Positions 38,696 to 48,432 of a stretch of 64,000 bases of DNA are shown here, one piece after another. Within the stretch, counting starts at the first letter, position 1; each line of letters starts with the position of its first letter. The stretch lies in contig NZ_PYFP01000001.1 in assembly GCF_003056055.1 (NCBI RefSeq), positions 2,170,001 through 2,234,000 of the forward strand. Direction: 5' to 3'. Origin of the DNA: Glaciimonas sp. PCH181 (lineage in GTDB: Bacteria > Pseudomonadota > Gammaproteobacteria > Burkholderiales > Burkholderiaceae_D). The translations under genes were made by a program, and so were the position numbers. The notes under the pieces are model-generated. The model did no database searches and had not been told where the DNA came from. It saw only the letters and a program-made list of their open reading frames with translations.

Positions 38696-39067
38696 ATGAT
38701 GAGCCACCTATATCTATTAAGCAATTTAATGGTGATTGTAACGACGTTACTCATAGGCGTGCCATTAAGCAGCATGGCCAGCACCAAAGTAGATACATCG
38801 GATAGCAAAACAGAATTCACTGAACCAAATGACAACTATGAATTACCTTTAGTTGATGGCGAGATCGTTAAAGTCGATCCATTAGTAAATGCCATTACCA
38901 TTAAACATAATCAAATCCCCAATTTTGGTATGCCTGCGATGACGATGGCATTTAATGTCAGTGATACCGAAATGCTTCATCAGTTTAAGGCTGGCGATGC
39001 TGTTAAATTTTCAATCAGCAAATGCAATGGCGCACTGACCATTATGAGTTTGGAAATGAATTCGTAA
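38696..39067 (+). CDS. CusF-like periplasmic copper-binding protein
   Basis: 123 residues, signal peptide at residues 1-29 (cleavage near SMA). The start is ATG 38696 or, with better spacing from AAGGAA, the next codon, ATG 38699. The OB-fold core has IKHNQIPNFGMPAMTMAFNV, matching the CusF H...WxxMTM copper site except that the cation-pi Trp is replaced by Met, a variant common in stand-alone CusF-like proteins. It would shuttle Cu(I)/Ag(I) in the periplasm. The gene is A/T-richer than its neighbours, and no cusCBA is nearby, so it may be a later addition to the island. Confidence 0.82.
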   Translation: MMSHLYLLSNLMVIVTTLLIGVPLSSMASTKVDTSDSKTEFTEPNDNYELPLVDGEIVKVDPLVNAITIKHNQIPNFGMPAMTMAFNVSDTEMLHQFKAGDAVKFSISKCNGALTIMSLEMNS

Positions 39068-39093
39068 AGAATTGTTATGCTCTAATAGAAAAA

Positions 39094-39123
39094 AACAGGA
39101 ACACAATGTGTTCCTATTTTTTT
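39094..39123 (+). terminator. terminator after the CusF-like gene
   Basis: Stem AGGAACAC with GTGTTCCT around AAT, followed by A and then a seven-T run, with an A-run on the other side. It ends the copper island. Confidence 0.8.
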
Positions 39124-39202
39124 ATCTGTCGTCTCCCGAGAATCTGATCGGGAATCAATCATCGTATCGCAGCGCCGGAATAAACCACGCCTTCTGCGCC
39201 GC

Positions 39203-40072
39203 TTATTTGAAAACCACTGTTTTATGACCGTTAAGCAAAATGCGATGTTCTACAAACCATTTCACCGCACGCGCTAATACAACCGACTCAACATCACGAC
39301 CGATTGCGGTCAAAGAGTCTGGCCCCATCGCATGATCGACGCGCGCCACATCCTGCTCAATAATCGGACCTTCATCCAAATCCCCGGTCACAAAATGCGC
39401 CGTCGCACCGATTAACTTCACCCCGCGATCATGCGCCTGATAGTAAGGCTTGGCACCTTTAAAACTAGGCAGAAATGAGTGGTGAATATTAATCGCCCGT
39501 CCCTTTAGCGCCGTGCACAACGTTGGCGACAAAATCTGCATATAACGCGCCAGCACGACCAAATCGATGTTATTTGCTTCGATGATCTCCAGAATACGTG
39601 CTTCTTGCGCCAGCTTGGCGTCGGCCGATGCGCCATTCACCAACGGCAAATGATGAAAAGGAATGTTGTAGCTGGCCGCTAACTGATAGAAATCGGTGTG
39701 ATTCGACACAATCGCCGGAATATCGACCGCCAACAAACCACTCTTATAGCGGAACAACAAATCATTAAGGCAATGACCGATCTTGGAAACCATCAACAAC
39801 ATGCGCGGTTTCTTGGCTGCGTCATTCAGTTGCCAGGTCATTTGCATCGTGCCTGCTAGCGCGGTAAATGCAGCGCGCAACACGTCATCGGGAAAAGTGG
39901 GATTTTCGGCAGCAAAGTGTACCCGCATAAAAAACAGGTTTGACTGCGCATCGCCAAACTGCGCCGAGTCAATAATATTGCAGCCATATTCGGCTAGAAA
40001 ACCCGATACGCGATGGACAATACCGCGTTGATCGAGGCATGACAAAGTAAGAATATATTCTGGATGACTCAT
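39203..40072 (-). CDS. purU: formyltetrahydrofolate deformylase
   Basis: 289 residues from the ATG at 40072. The longer frame to 40177 would run through a strong terminator and is rejected. An N-terminal ACT domain (about 5-80, YILTLSCLDQRGIVHRVSGF) precedes the formyltransferase-like catalytic domain with HHLPLVNG, INIHHSFLPSFKGAKPYYQA and GDLDEGPIIEQDV. It hydrolyses 10-formyl-THF to THF and formate, balancing one-carbon pools. Single gene. Confidence 0.95.
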   Translation of the reverse strand: MSHPEYILTLSCLDQRGIVHRVSGFLAEYGCNIIDSAQFGDAQSNLFFMRVHFAAENPTFPDDVLRAAFTALAGTMQMTWQLNDAAKKPRMLLMVSKIGHCLNDLLFRYKSGLLAVDIPAIVSNHTDFYQLAASYNIPFHHLPLVNGASADAKLAQEARILEIIEANNIDLVVLARYMQILSPTLCTALKGRAINIHHSFLPSFKGAKPYYQAHDRGVKLIGATAHFVTGDLDEGPIIEQDVARVDHAMGPDSLTAIGRDVESVVLARAVKWFVEHRILLNGHKTVVFK

Positions 40073-40164
40073 GATTTTTTTGTTGGGATGGGCATCGGTC
40101 CGCACCAAACCGACATTGGCTTTAGGCGAAAACAGCCATTGTCGCATGCCTTCAGCAGACAAAC

Positions 40165-40200
40165 AAAACCCGGCCATACTTTAAGGTATGGCCGGGTTTT
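40165..40200 (-). terminator. terminator after the bactofilin gene
   Basis: Perfect 15-bp stem AAAACCCGGCCATAC with its complement, six-base loop, T-runs on both strands. It lies between the bactofilin stop (40302) and the purU start, so it insulates purU. Confidence 0.85.
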
Positions 40201-40301
40201 ATAAGATGTAAAGCATTGCTGGTGATGTGCAGGATCAATCCGAGATATGCTGGATGGCAACTAGAAATAAATCGAAAGTTACCAGCACTTCAACCCGCTA
40301 T

Positions 40302-40856
40302 TTAAACGCTGGTAGATGCAGCGACCGCTACCGGTGGCGCGACTACTGCTGCAGGCTTACCGCCGACCTGGACTTCGCCGACCAATTGACCGCCTTCTTC
40401 GACCACCAGTTTGCCATAACGAATCTTGCCAGTTACGACGCCTGTTGCGTGAATGATCAGGGTTTCGCGTACAGTCAAATTACCTTCGAAATTACCATGA
40501 ATTTCAGCTTTGTCGATTTCTGCAGAGCCTTTAAAAGTACCCTTTTCGGCAATATGAATAACCCGTGAATTCATCGTCGCTTCAACACGGCCTTCGACAA
40601 CTAACGTGTCGCAATCGGTAATTTCAACGCCTTTGAGCTTTATATTTGGACCGACTATCAATTTGCTGCCGCCTTCGGTAGTGCTGGATATGTTTGCATT
40701 TTGGGAAGAAAGACCTGAATTGCCAGATGAGATATTTTGACTGCCTGGTTTAGGAAAGCTGGAAGGGCTATTCGACGACAAACTGTTGCTTGCGGAAAGA
40801 GGTGAATTCGGTGTTGGTGTTTCGCGCTTACCAAAAAGCGTTTCTGAACGAAGCAT
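40302..40856 (-). CDS. bactofilin family polymer-forming protein
   Basis: 184 residues. A Ser/Asn/Pro-rich disordered head (1-65) precedes the beta-helical DUF583 core with regular hydrophobic repeats (about 70-160: LIVGPNIKLKGVEITDCDTL, VEGRVEATMNSRVIHIAEKG, GSAEIDKAEIHGNFEGNLTV). A Val/Ala-rich tail follows. Bactofilins polymerise without nucleotide and act as local scaffolds for cell-wall or envelope enzymes. AGGAG lies five bases before the ATG. No adjacent M23 peptidase, which is a frequent partner, is seen. Confidence 0.92.
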   Translation of the reverse strand: MLRSETLFGKRETPTPNSPLSASNSLSSNSPSSFPKPGSQNISSGNSGLSSQNANISSTTEGGSKLIVGPNIKLKGVEITDCDTLVVEGRVEATMNSRVIHIAEKGTFKGSAEIDKAEIHGNFEGNLTVRETLIIHATGVVTGKIRYGKLVVEEGGQLVGEVQVGGKPAAVVAPPVAVAASTSV

Positions 40857-41390
40857 GGTATCTCCTGAAGATGGTACGCACTATACGCTTTACGCGTGTA
40901 ATGGCGTACTGATAAAAAAATAATAAAACTCGATTGATCCAGTCACCGGAGGGAACAACAAACAGACGTTAACTATGCTTGATGCCGCGTAAGGTACTTC
41001 GTTTTCATCCGGCCAACTCATTATAAAAAGTCAACTTTTTGAATGTCGAAATAATTTGCCGGGTCAAAAGATGCTTGCTTGAGATAGGGAAAATTCCTAA
41101 AAAGTTCATGTTTTCAGGCATTCATTTGTAACAGTAGCTTAAGTATTCTCCGCTAATCTCAATTTAGCACGCGCTTACCGCTTGCGTATTCTCATTTTGC
41201 ATTGAATACGCAATTTTTAATTATCGGTTGGCCAACATCCCCATCTCACATCGATAGTAGACGCGCATTTATCGCAACAATGACGAGTTTAACGAACTTA
41301 AATTTGCTTCAGTCGCTATACTGAGCGATCCCCATAAAATAGAGGCTGCACGGCACTTTTAGCCATGTAGTGAGCCGGAGCGAAACTACC
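40857..41390. other. bactofilin/thyA divergent region with an orphan terminator
   Basis: 534 bases without an open reading frame of substance. Besides the promoters it holds a plus-strand terminator-like hairpin (41182-41217) that no annotated gene needs, and a short dyad AAAAAGT/ACTTTTT at 41025-41040. A TATAAA lies at 41022-41027. A small RNA or a thyA leader attenuator could explain the terminator. Confidence 0.4.
41182..41217 (+). terminator. orphan rho-independent terminator upstream of thyA
   Basis: Perfect 10-bp stem TTGCGTATTC with GAATACGCAA, twelve-base loop, followed by TTTTT on the plus strand only. It is about 175 bp before thyA, with no plus-strand gene upstream within 1.8 kb (the nearest ends at 39067 with its own terminator). 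Confidence 0.55.
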
Positions 41391-42365
41391 ATGAAGCAAT
41401 ATCTCGACCTCGTAAAGATGGTCCTTGACAACGGAAGCTGGCAAGAAAATCGGACCGGCATCAGAACCATTAGCATGCCCGGCGCAATGATGCGCTTTGA
41501 CCTTCAGAAAGACGGCTTTCCTGCCGTGACTACTAAAAGACTGGCCTTTAAATCAGTCGTCGGCGAGCTGGTCGGTTTTTTGCGCGCATCCCGCAGTGCT
41601 GCTGATTTTCGGGCGTTGGGCTGCAAAGTATGGGATCAAAATGCCAATGAAAACGCTGCATGGCGTGCCAATCCGTATCGATTGGGCGAAGACGATTTAG
41701 GTCCGGTATATGGCGTCCAATGGCGCGCATGGCCGGCCTACAAGTTGCTTGAAACGCACCAGAGCGCGCAAATCAAAGATGCGCAGGAGCGCGGATTTAA
41801 ACTGATATCGACCGTGGATGACGATGGCAAAGAGAAAGTGCTTCTCTACAAAGCCATCGACCAATTGCGCGAATGCCTGGATACCATCATGGAAAATCCG
41901 GGGAGTCGGCGGATATTATTTCATGGTTGGAATTGCGCCGAACTGGACGCAATTGCGCTTCCGGCATGCCATCTTTTGTACCAGTTTCTGCCGAATGCAT
42001 CGACCAAAGAAATCTCGCTTTGTCTGTACATCAGAAGCAACGATGTCGGTTTAGGCACGCCGTTCAATCTGGCCGAGGGTGCTGCACTGCTGCATCTAGT
42101 GGCGCGTCTGACTGGTTATACGCCACGCTGGTTTACGTATTTTATTGGCGACGCGCATATTTATGAGAACCATCTCAGCATGCTGGAAGAGCAAGTAAAA
42201 CGCGCGCCCTATCCTGCCCCGCAATTGCGTTTGTCGGATCGCATTCCCGACTATGCAAAAACCGGCGTGTACGCACCGGAATGGCTGGAGAAAATCGAAC
42301 CGAGTGATTTCTCATTAGAAGATTACCAACATCACGCGCCACTAACTGCGCCGATGGCGGTATAA
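41391..42365 (+). CDS. thyA: thymidylate synthase
   Basis: 324 residues from the ATG at 41391 (GGAG ten bases upstream). It methylates dUMP to dTMP with methylene-THF. The catalytic Cys is in [10 protein letters not shown]; folate and dUMP-binding blocks are [21 protein letters not shown] and GDAHIYENH. The protein is about 60 residues longer than the 264-residue E. coli enzyme, mainly through an insertion around residues 115-150 ([20 protein letters not shown]), as in several Burkholderiales. folA is 8 kb away and not in the same unit. Confidence 0.94.
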   Translation: MKQYLDLVKMVLDNGSWQENRTGIRTISMPGAMMRFDLQKDGFPAVTTKRLAFKSVVGELVGFLRASRSAADFRALGCKVWDQNANENAAWRANPYRLGEDDLGPVYGVQWRAWPAYKLLETHQSAQIKDAQERGFKLISTVDDDGKEKVLLYKAIDQLRECLDTIMENPGSRRILFHGWNCAELDAIALPACHLLYQFLPNASTKEISLCLYIRSNDVGLGTPFNLAEGAALLHLVARLTGYTPRWFTYFIGDAHIYENHLSMLEEQVKRAPYPAPQLRLSDRIPDYAKTGVYAPEWLEKIEPSDFSLEDYQHHAPLTAPMAV

Positions 42366-42400
42366 CAGGATTGATCGATTTTGCGCGGTAAGCGCAGGCA

Positions 42401-42439
42401 AAAAAAAGCGTCGACGTATTTCACGTCGACGCTTTTTTT
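42401..42439. terminator. bidirectional terminator between thyA and the outer-membrane factor gene
   Basis: Perfect 17-bp stem (AAAAAAAGCGTCGACGT and its complement) around ATTTC, with seven-base A/T runs at both ends, between convergent genes. Confidence 0.9.
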
Positions 42440-42471
42440 ATCAAACCCAGGCCAGCAGCTCAAGCTAACAT

Positions 42472-43938
42472 TTAACCACCCTTAGCAGTCTTCCGGCTAG
42501 CATCATCCTGCCAGCCGCCGCCAAGCGCTTTATATAACGATACCGTGGCCTGCAAACGCTTCAATTTCAGCTTACCCAATTCGTTCTGCACGTCCGATAA
42601 CGCACGCTGCGTATCCAGCACCGTCATCAAATCTTCAGCGCCGACCTTATAACGTATTTCGGACAAATTAAACGCAAAACGCGCCTGTTCCATCTCCGTC
42701 GTTTTCAATACCCGCTGCTCATCCAGACTGCGAATCTGGCCCAACACGGTATCGACTTCAGACAACGCTGCAATCACAGTCGAGCGGTAGACCTGCACTA
42801 ACTCTTGCTTTTGTGCGATGGCGTAATCACGCTGACTTTTTAACAGACCAGCGTCAAAAATCGGTGCAACAAGCGATGCGCCGACGTTCGCGAGTAAATT
42901 CGGGCCATTAAATAAAGACAGCAAAGCACTACTTTGCGCGCCAGTCGAACCGGTCAATCGGATACTCGGAAACAAGGCCGCACGTGCTACCGCAACATTC
43001 GCATTGGCAGCAGCGAGTTGCGCCTCAGCGCGTCGAATATCAGGTCGCCGTGACAACAACTCAGACGGTAAGCCCGGCGTCACATCCGGCAAGCTGATCG
43101 TATCCAACCCGTGGTTGCCGACCTTAAAGTTTTGGGATGATCGTCCCAGCAAAATGGCCAATGCGGACTGCGCTTCCCGCTCTTGCTGCATTAAATCCGG
43201 GAGCGACGCTTTCTGCCCGGCGACGGCCGAACGTTGACGCGCCAGATCCAGCGGCGATGCGGCACCGGCACTGCTTTGCGCCTCAACCAACGCCAGCACG
43301 CGCTCTGCATTTGCCACGTTTTCACGGGCGATGTTAAGACGATCATGCAGCGACAGCACTTGTAAATAGGTCGACACGATGCCGCTGGTCACTGTCAATG
43401 CAACGGTTTGACGATCGTAAATATTCGCTTTTAACGAAGCTTCCGCGGCAGCCAGACTAGCCTTATTCTTACCCCAAAAATCAATCTCATAGCTCACCTG
43501 CAACAAGCCGCTGGCAGAGGTATTCGCTGTGCCGTTACGACCCAATGGCACATCGCGATTGCCGCCTGTAGAAAAATCGGCAGTCGGTAACAGCGGCGCG
43601 CCAGCAATCCTTGCCTGCGCCTCAGCCTGTCGCACCCGAGACAATGCCGCCGCGATTTCAAGATTGCTCTTCTGACCTTCGTCTACCAACCCGGTCAATT
43701 CGCTACTACCAAAACGCTGCCACCAATCGTTATCAGGCCATTCCTGATTACCTGCTTTGCCGCTTAAGGTCCAGCCAGCAGGCATGTCCACTACTGGCGG
43801 TGGTTCCGATATAGGGATTTTGTGCGCACACCCGGCTAAGGCCAGACAAATCAGGCCGAGGGCTAGTGAAGAGGAGGATGAACGCGATAACAATTTCGGG
43901 GAGGAAAAAACAGATAAACGGCGCATGTAACGTCCCAT
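42472..43938 (-). CDS. outer-membrane efflux lipoprotein, NodT/OprM family
   Basis: 488 residues. A signal peptide ends in a lipobox (LALAGC at about residues 31-36 of the full frame; a second ATG at 43926 is possible), so it is a lipoprotein. The TolC-type fold shows duplicated blocks: DWWQRFGSSELTGLVDEGQKSNLEIAAAL, the LPSELLSRRPDIRRAEAQLAAANANVAVARAALFPSI signature, and the C-terminal RYKVGAEDLMTVLDTQRAL. It forms the outer-membrane channel of a tripartite pump. Its start overlaps the adaptor gene stop (TAATG), so the two are one operon. Confidence 0.93.
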   Translation of the reverse strand: MGRYMRRLSVFSSPKLLSRSSSSSLALGLICLALAGCAHKIPISEPPPVVDMPAGWTLSGKAGNQEWPDNDWWQRFGSSELTGLVDEGQKSNLEIAAALSRVRQAEAQARIAGAPLLPTADFSTGGNRDVPLGRNGTANTSASGLLQVSYEIDFWGKNKASLAAAEASLKANIYDRQTVALTVTSGIVSTYLQVLSLHDRLNIARENVANAERVLALVEAQSSAGAASPLDLARQRSAVAGQKASLPDLMQQEREAQSALAILLGRSSQNFKVGNHGLDTISLPDVTPGLPSELLSRRPDIRRAEAQLAAANANVAVARAALFPSIRLTGSTGAQSSALLSLFNGPNLLANVGASLVAPIFDAGLLKSQRDYAIAQKQELVQVYRSTVIAALSEVDTVLGQIRSLDEQRVLKTTEMEQARFAFNLSEIRYKVGAEDLMTVLDTQRALSDVQNELGKLKLKRLQATVSLYKALGGGWQDDASRKTAKGG

Positions 43939-45335
43939 TAGCGCGTTACCGATGCTGCGTTAGCGCTGCCCGCTGCGCCACCGGAAGGAGCGGCACTTTT
44001 AGCAGGCGGCAGCAAGGTTGAAAATGCTGCCGCTGCCGGGGTGACGACCGGCGCTGGCTTGGCGGCTGGCGTACTGGCAACGGTTTCTGCGGCGGCCGCC
44101 ACTGGAGTTGGTGGCTTGAGTAATACCGCTGGCACAGATCCCACCAGTAATTGCTCGCCCACTTTCAGGCCAGATAAAACTTGTACTTGTTTGTCATCGC
44201 GTATGCCAATTTTCAGCTTACGTTGACTGAGTTGCTGCTGCGCATCCAGCACATTGACGCTGTATAAACCGTCCGCGTCAGGTCTGCCCAATAGCTTTAT
44301 CGGCAACAATACCGCGTCTTGTGCCTGCGCCACAATAAACTGCACTTGCGTGCTCATGCCGCTCATCAACTCTTGTTCTGCATTGTCGACTTCGAACAAA
44401 ACGTTATAAAAAGTCTGCTTGCCTTGCTCGCCAGTACCATCCGCTGGCACCGGAATAACCTGACGCAATTTTCCAGACCATTGTTTGCCGGGATAACCGG
44501 GCGTGGTGAAATTGGCGACCATGCCGCGCCGCAATCGGGTCACGTCAATTTCGGCGACACGCGCTTGCACAGTCATTTTTGACAAATCGGCAATGCGCAT
44601 CAACGACAAGGCCGGTTGCGTGGTCCCTACCATTTGACCGGGACGCGCATTCAGCGCCACCACAGTGCCCGAAATTGGCGCTAATACTTGCGTGTGCTGA
44701 CGACTTTCATCGTCCAATTTCAAGGTTGCTTCAACCTGCCGAATTTGTGCATTAATCGCGTCCACCCGCGCACTGGCAGAAGACATACTCATACGGCTGG
44801 ATTCAAAGGATTCTTCGCGGGTGGCGTTTTGCGCTTTTAGTTGCGTTTGCCGTTTGAATTGCAACTCTGCAAAATCCATTTGCGCGCGCTGGTCTGCCAG
44901 TTCCGCCTGCAAGCGCGCCATTTGCGCCCGATTGGTTTCCACCTTCGCGGGCTGCAACGTTGGTTCAATTTCAACCACCATTTTTCCAGCCTTGACAGTA
45001 TCGCCAACGCTCACCAAAACATCCTTGATTTGCCCAATTACCTGCGCGTTCGCATCCGCATATTTATACAGTTGCAATTTTCCGGCAGCATCAACGGTCT
45101 GTTGGATATCGCCGCGCTGAACGGTCACGGTATCGAATTTAATTGGCGCAGGCGGCCCAACCATTTCCGGCGATCCGCTCGCTGGCGATTTCGGTTGCTG
45201 CAATACTTGCGCAAGAACAACACCTGCGCTGAGGACGATCAGCAGCAATACAGCGGCAGCTGCGCCGGTACGCCGAAATGTGCGGGACGCAGCTTTCGGC
45301 ACGGGGGGGGGCGATTTAATCTGATCTACGGTCAT
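43938..45335 (-). CDS. macA: MacA-like periplasmic adaptor of a tripartite efflux pump
   Basis: 465 residues from the ATG at 45335; an upstream in-frame start at 45404 has no support. One N-terminal membrane anchor (about 27-47), then lipoyl and coiled-coil hairpin halves (GQIKDVLVSVGDTVKAGKMV, a helical hairpin, LAPISGTVVALNARPGQMVG) and beta-barrel/membrane-proximal domains, as in MacA. An Ala/Pro-rich C-terminal tail of about 60 residues is unusual. An eight-G run (45303-45310) encodes part of the Pro-rich N terminus and could be slippage-prone. The inner-membrane ATPase MacB, normally between macA and the outer-membrane gene, is absent. Confidence 0.88.
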   Translation of the reverse strand: MTVDQIKSPPPVPKAASRTFRRTGAAAAVLLLIVLSAGVVLAQVLQQPKSPASGSPEMVGPPAPIKFDTVTVQRGDIQQTVDAAGKLQLYKYADANAQVIGQIKDVLVSVGDTVKAGKMVVEIEPTLQPAKVETNRAQMARLQAELADQRAQMDFAELQFKRQTQLKAQNATREESFESSRMSMSSASARVDAINAQIRQVEATLKLDDESRQHTQVLAPISGTVVALNARPGQMVGTTQPALSLMRIADLSKMTVQARVAEIDVTRLRRGMVANFTTPGYPGKQWSGKLRQVIPVPADGTGEQGKQTFYNVLFEVDNAEQELMSGMSTQVQFIVAQAQDAVLLPIKLLGRPDADGLYSVNVLDAQQQLSQRKLKIGIRDDKQVQVLSGLKVGEQLLVGSVPAVLLKPPTPVAAAAETVASTPAAKPAPVVTPAAAAFSTLLPPAKSAAPSGGAAGSANAASVTR

Positions 45336-45747
45336 CGGGATAGCACGTCGAAAATAAACAAACATAAGCAAACATAAACAGCGTGTTCGGATCGCTTCAA
45401 GCACTTGATGCGGACAGCAGCACTAAGCGATCAATTGAGTGGGACAAATCTCTGGCTAAACTATATTTTTGCAAACCTTGGTACTTAATCAAGTATCAGG
45501 CAATTATTTAAGCAACAACCCGCCGCCATTTAAAAACATAGGCTGTATTTTAGACGGAATAACAGAATTACTCTGCAGTGCAGCAGAATAGATTGGTAAC
45601 AGTTGTTACCAAGCCCACAATTAAATGCTAGCCATGAAATTATGGGCTGTGGATATCTGAATGTGCAGTCCTGATCATCGCCAATGTAATTGACACACCA
45701 ACAACCGACCACGCATCTTCATCGAGACTACAGAAAACTATTAACTA
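45336..45747. other. region between mdoH and macA with a perfect operator-like palindrome
   Basis: 412 bases without a gene. A perfect 9-2-9 palindrome, TTGGTAACA-GT-TGTTACCAA, lies at 45593-45612, about 260 bp upstream of the macA start, and a second small dyad (TCTGC...GCAGA) lies at 45571-45586. This resembles a repressor operator, for example of a TetR-type regulator, but no regulator gene is adjacent. Confidence 0.45.
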
Positions 45748-48432
45748 TTAGCCAATAGCTGTGCCAGGGACCACAAACGCTTGCCATTGCCGATTGGCAT
45801 CGGGCGAACTCCATACCGCCAAATGCAATTGCGACAACATCAGCGGATTGTCCAACAAGGCACTTTTCTGCTTTGGCGATAAGTTATCAGGACCGTCTGT
45901 TAATGCTGTGCGCACCAACGCGGCATGCGCCGTCAAACTCGCAGCAGGAACCGCCGGACGGGCGGTTACCGAGGCGCATACCAGCGCATTGATAGTCGGA
46001 TCGACCACCGCCTCGACAAAGCCAGCTAAACGTTTACCGGCTTCGTTATAAGCAGTCGTCGCAGCCAGTTCAGGCGGCAAATCCACCTCTTCCGGAATAA
46101 CGAATAAGCGGGCATGACGAAAGCTACGACCCAACGACACCCGACTGGAAAATACCGACAAAGGAATCGACAACACCAGCGAACCGACAATCGGCAGCAA
46201 CCACCACAGGAATGCAGGTTCCAGCAAAAACACACCAGTACCCCATCCCAAACCCAAAACGGTATGCCAGCCGTGACGCCGACAGGCTTCTTCCCAAGTT
46301 GTTTCGGTATCTTCACGCGGCGGCGATTTCCAGCTAATCGCCCAACCCAGAAATGCGCCGATCACAAAACGGGTATGAAATAACATTCTGACCGGTGCCA
46401 GCAACATCGAAAATAACAATTCGATCAGCATGCTAATAGTAAGCCGCATGGCACCGCCAAATTCACGCGCACCTTTGGCCCAGATCAAGATAACGCTCAG
46501 AATTTTTGGCAAAAACAATAAAGTCGCCGTGGCGCTGAATAACGCCAAGGCCTGTTCCGGATGCCATTCCGGCCACACTGGAAATAACTGGCCCGGCCTT
46601 ACAAAATACTCCGGCACCATCAACGTGTGCATCGCCAGCAACACTGTCGATAACACTAAAAATCCGAACCACAGCGGCGCCGATATATAGGCCATCACAC
46701 CGGTCACAAACACCGCACGATGGACACCGTGCATGCCCCGCGCAAGGAACAACCGGAAATTCATCAGATTGCCCTGACACCAGCGCCGATCACGCTTCAG
46801 TTCGTCCAGTAAATTAGGCGGCATTTCCTCAAAACTTCCCGCCAGATCGTAAGCAATCCAGACGCCCCAGCCAGCCCTTCGCATCAGCGCCGCTTCGACA
46901 AAGTCATGCGACAGAATTTCGCCTGCAAGCGAGCCTTCGCCCGGTAACGGTGCCAAGGCGCAATGCTCCATAAAAGGGGCCAGTCGAATAATCGCGTTGT
47001 GCCCCCAATAATGCGATTCTCCCAGTTGCCAGTAATGCAAACCGGCAGTAAATAACGGACCGTAGACCCGTGTCGAAAACTGTTGAATGCGCGCATATAA
47101 AGTATCGCGACCAGCCGCACGCGGCGCAGTCTGAATAATGCCAGCGCTGGGATTGGCTTCCATCAAGCGCACTAGCGTCGTCAGGCAAGTGCCGCTCATC
47201 ACGCTATCGGCATCCAACACGATCATATAGTCGTAGTTGGCACCCCAACGCCGACAGAAATCGTCGATATTGCCGCTTTTGCGCTTGACCCGACGCCGAC
47301 GGTGCCGATAAAAAATACGTCCAAACGCGCCCAGCGTGCGCGACAAATTGACCCACGCATCCAGCTCCGCCGTGCAGATATCAGGATCGCCGCTGTCGCT
47401 CAACACAAAAAAATCAAAACGTCCCAGCTCACCGCTTTGCATCACAGATTCATACGTCGCCCGCAAACCGGCAAATACCCGTGTCACGTCTTCATTACAG
47501 ATCGGCATCACGATCGCCGTTCTGGCGTTGGCCGGAATCGGGCCGGGGGCCGCATCTTCACGCGAAATCACATAGCGATCCGTGCCGCGCATCAACACCA
47601 GAAACCCCGCCATCGCCGTCCAGAATCCCGCCGAAACCCAGCAAAACAGGATCGCAAACAGCGCCAATGTCAGCATTTCCATCGGTTTAGCACCGTGATA
47701 AGGCAACACCGTACTCATGAAATAGGTCGCCAGCACCGTCTGTGCAAGCATCAGCGTGATCAGGACGATACGCCGCAAATTGCCATTGTGCCGCCAGATG
47801 CCACGCGGATCATGCGCGTCGGTTGGCTTAACATGCTGCTCAACACTATTCTGTTGCGCACTTTCCTGCGCGCTCTTGCGTCTTCGCGATTTAAGGCTAG
47901 GCCGACGATCAAAGGCGTGATTGGCATTTTCAATCCAGCGCACCAACGGATTCAGCGTGCCCCAAGGCCGCGCAACGATAGGCGTACGGTTTAACGGCGT
48001 GGCAATGCTGATGCGGGTACGCCCGCTGGCGTCTTTAACAATCTCGGGAGTAGCGCCGGCAGTATGACTGCTATGGCTGCTGATATTGCTGATGCTAGCG
48101 CTATTAGCTGCACGCGCATCAGCTGGTGCAGGATTGCCATCCGGCGGCATCCCGTAAACCAATTGCAGACGATTTGCAATCGATGCGTAGGCAGGATTCT
48201 CGCGGGCAAACTCATCATCCACGGCATCATCAATTTCAGCCAGAGCCAGATGCAAAGCCGCCATCTCCTCGGCCGAGTTGGTAATTACCTCGCCCTGCAT
48301 CCTTTCGGACAGCAACGCACGCTGCCGCGATGACAGAGGAAGGCGCTCTAGATAACAGTCACCCGGCGTCGGATCATCAAACGCCGGCGAGACCGGTTTG
48401 TGCGCTAGTTGGGCGGTAATATGTAACTCCAC
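45748..48432 (-). CDS. mdoH: glucans biosynthesis glucosyltransferase H
   Basis: 894 residues. A long N-terminal cytoplasmic region (to about 220), then membrane segments around a GT2 glycosyltransferase domain. Catalytic Asp residues are visible in [11 protein letters not shown] and [10 protein letters not shown], and the Q/RxxRW element is RDRRWCQGN. Six or so further membrane segments follow. It polymerises beta-1,2-linked glucose from UDP-glucose and exports it for osmoregulated periplasmic glucans. The start overlaps the mdoG end by 28 nt. Somewhat longer than the 847-residue E. coli OpgH. Confidence 0.95.
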   Translation of the reverse strand: MELHITAQLAHKPVSPAFDDPTPGDCYLERLPLSSRQRALLSERMQGEVITNSAEEMAALHLALAEIDDAVDDEFARENPAYASIANRLQLVYGMPPDGNPAPADARAANSASISNISSHSSHTAGATPEIVKDASGRTRISIATPLNRTPIVARPWGTLNPLVRWIENANHAFDRRPSLKSRRRKSAQESAQQNSVEQHVKPTDAHDPRGIWRHNGNLRRIVLITLMLAQTVLATYFMSTVLPYHGAKPMEMLTLALFAILFCWVSAGFWTAMAGFLVLMRGTDRYVISREDAAPGPIPANARTAIVMPICNEDVTRVFAGLRATYESVMQSGELGRFDFFVLSDSGDPDICTAELDAWVNLSRTLGAFGRIFYRHRRRRVKRKSGNIDDFCRRWGANYDYMIVLDADSVMSGTCLTTLVRLMEANPSAGIIQTAPRAAGRDTLYARIQQFSTRVYGPLFTAGLHYWQLGESHYWGHNAIIRLAPFMEHCALAPLPGEGSLAGEILSHDFVEAALMRRAGWGVWIAYDLAGSFEEMPPNLLDELKRDRRWCQGNLMNFRLFLARGMHGVHRAVFVTGVMAYISAPLWFGFLVLSTVLLAMHTLMVPEYFVRPGQLFPVWPEWHPEQALALFSATATLLFLPKILSVILIWAKGAREFGGAMRLTISMLIELLFSMLLAPVRMLFHTRFVIGAFLGWAISWKSPPREDTETTWEEACRRHGWHTVLGLGWGTGVFLLEPAFLWWLLPIVGSLVLSIPLSVFSSRVSLGRSFRHARLFVIPEEVDLPPELAATTAYNEAGKRLAGFVEAVVDPTINALVCASVTARPAVPAASLTAHAALVRTALTDGPDNLSPKQKSALLDNPLMLSQLHLAVWSSPDANRQWQAFVVPGTAIG

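Noticed and set aside
47302..47994. 230-codon plus-strand frame inside mdoH
   Set aside because: Basic, His/Arg-rich translation typical of an antisense frame opposite a membrane protein gene; no start signals.
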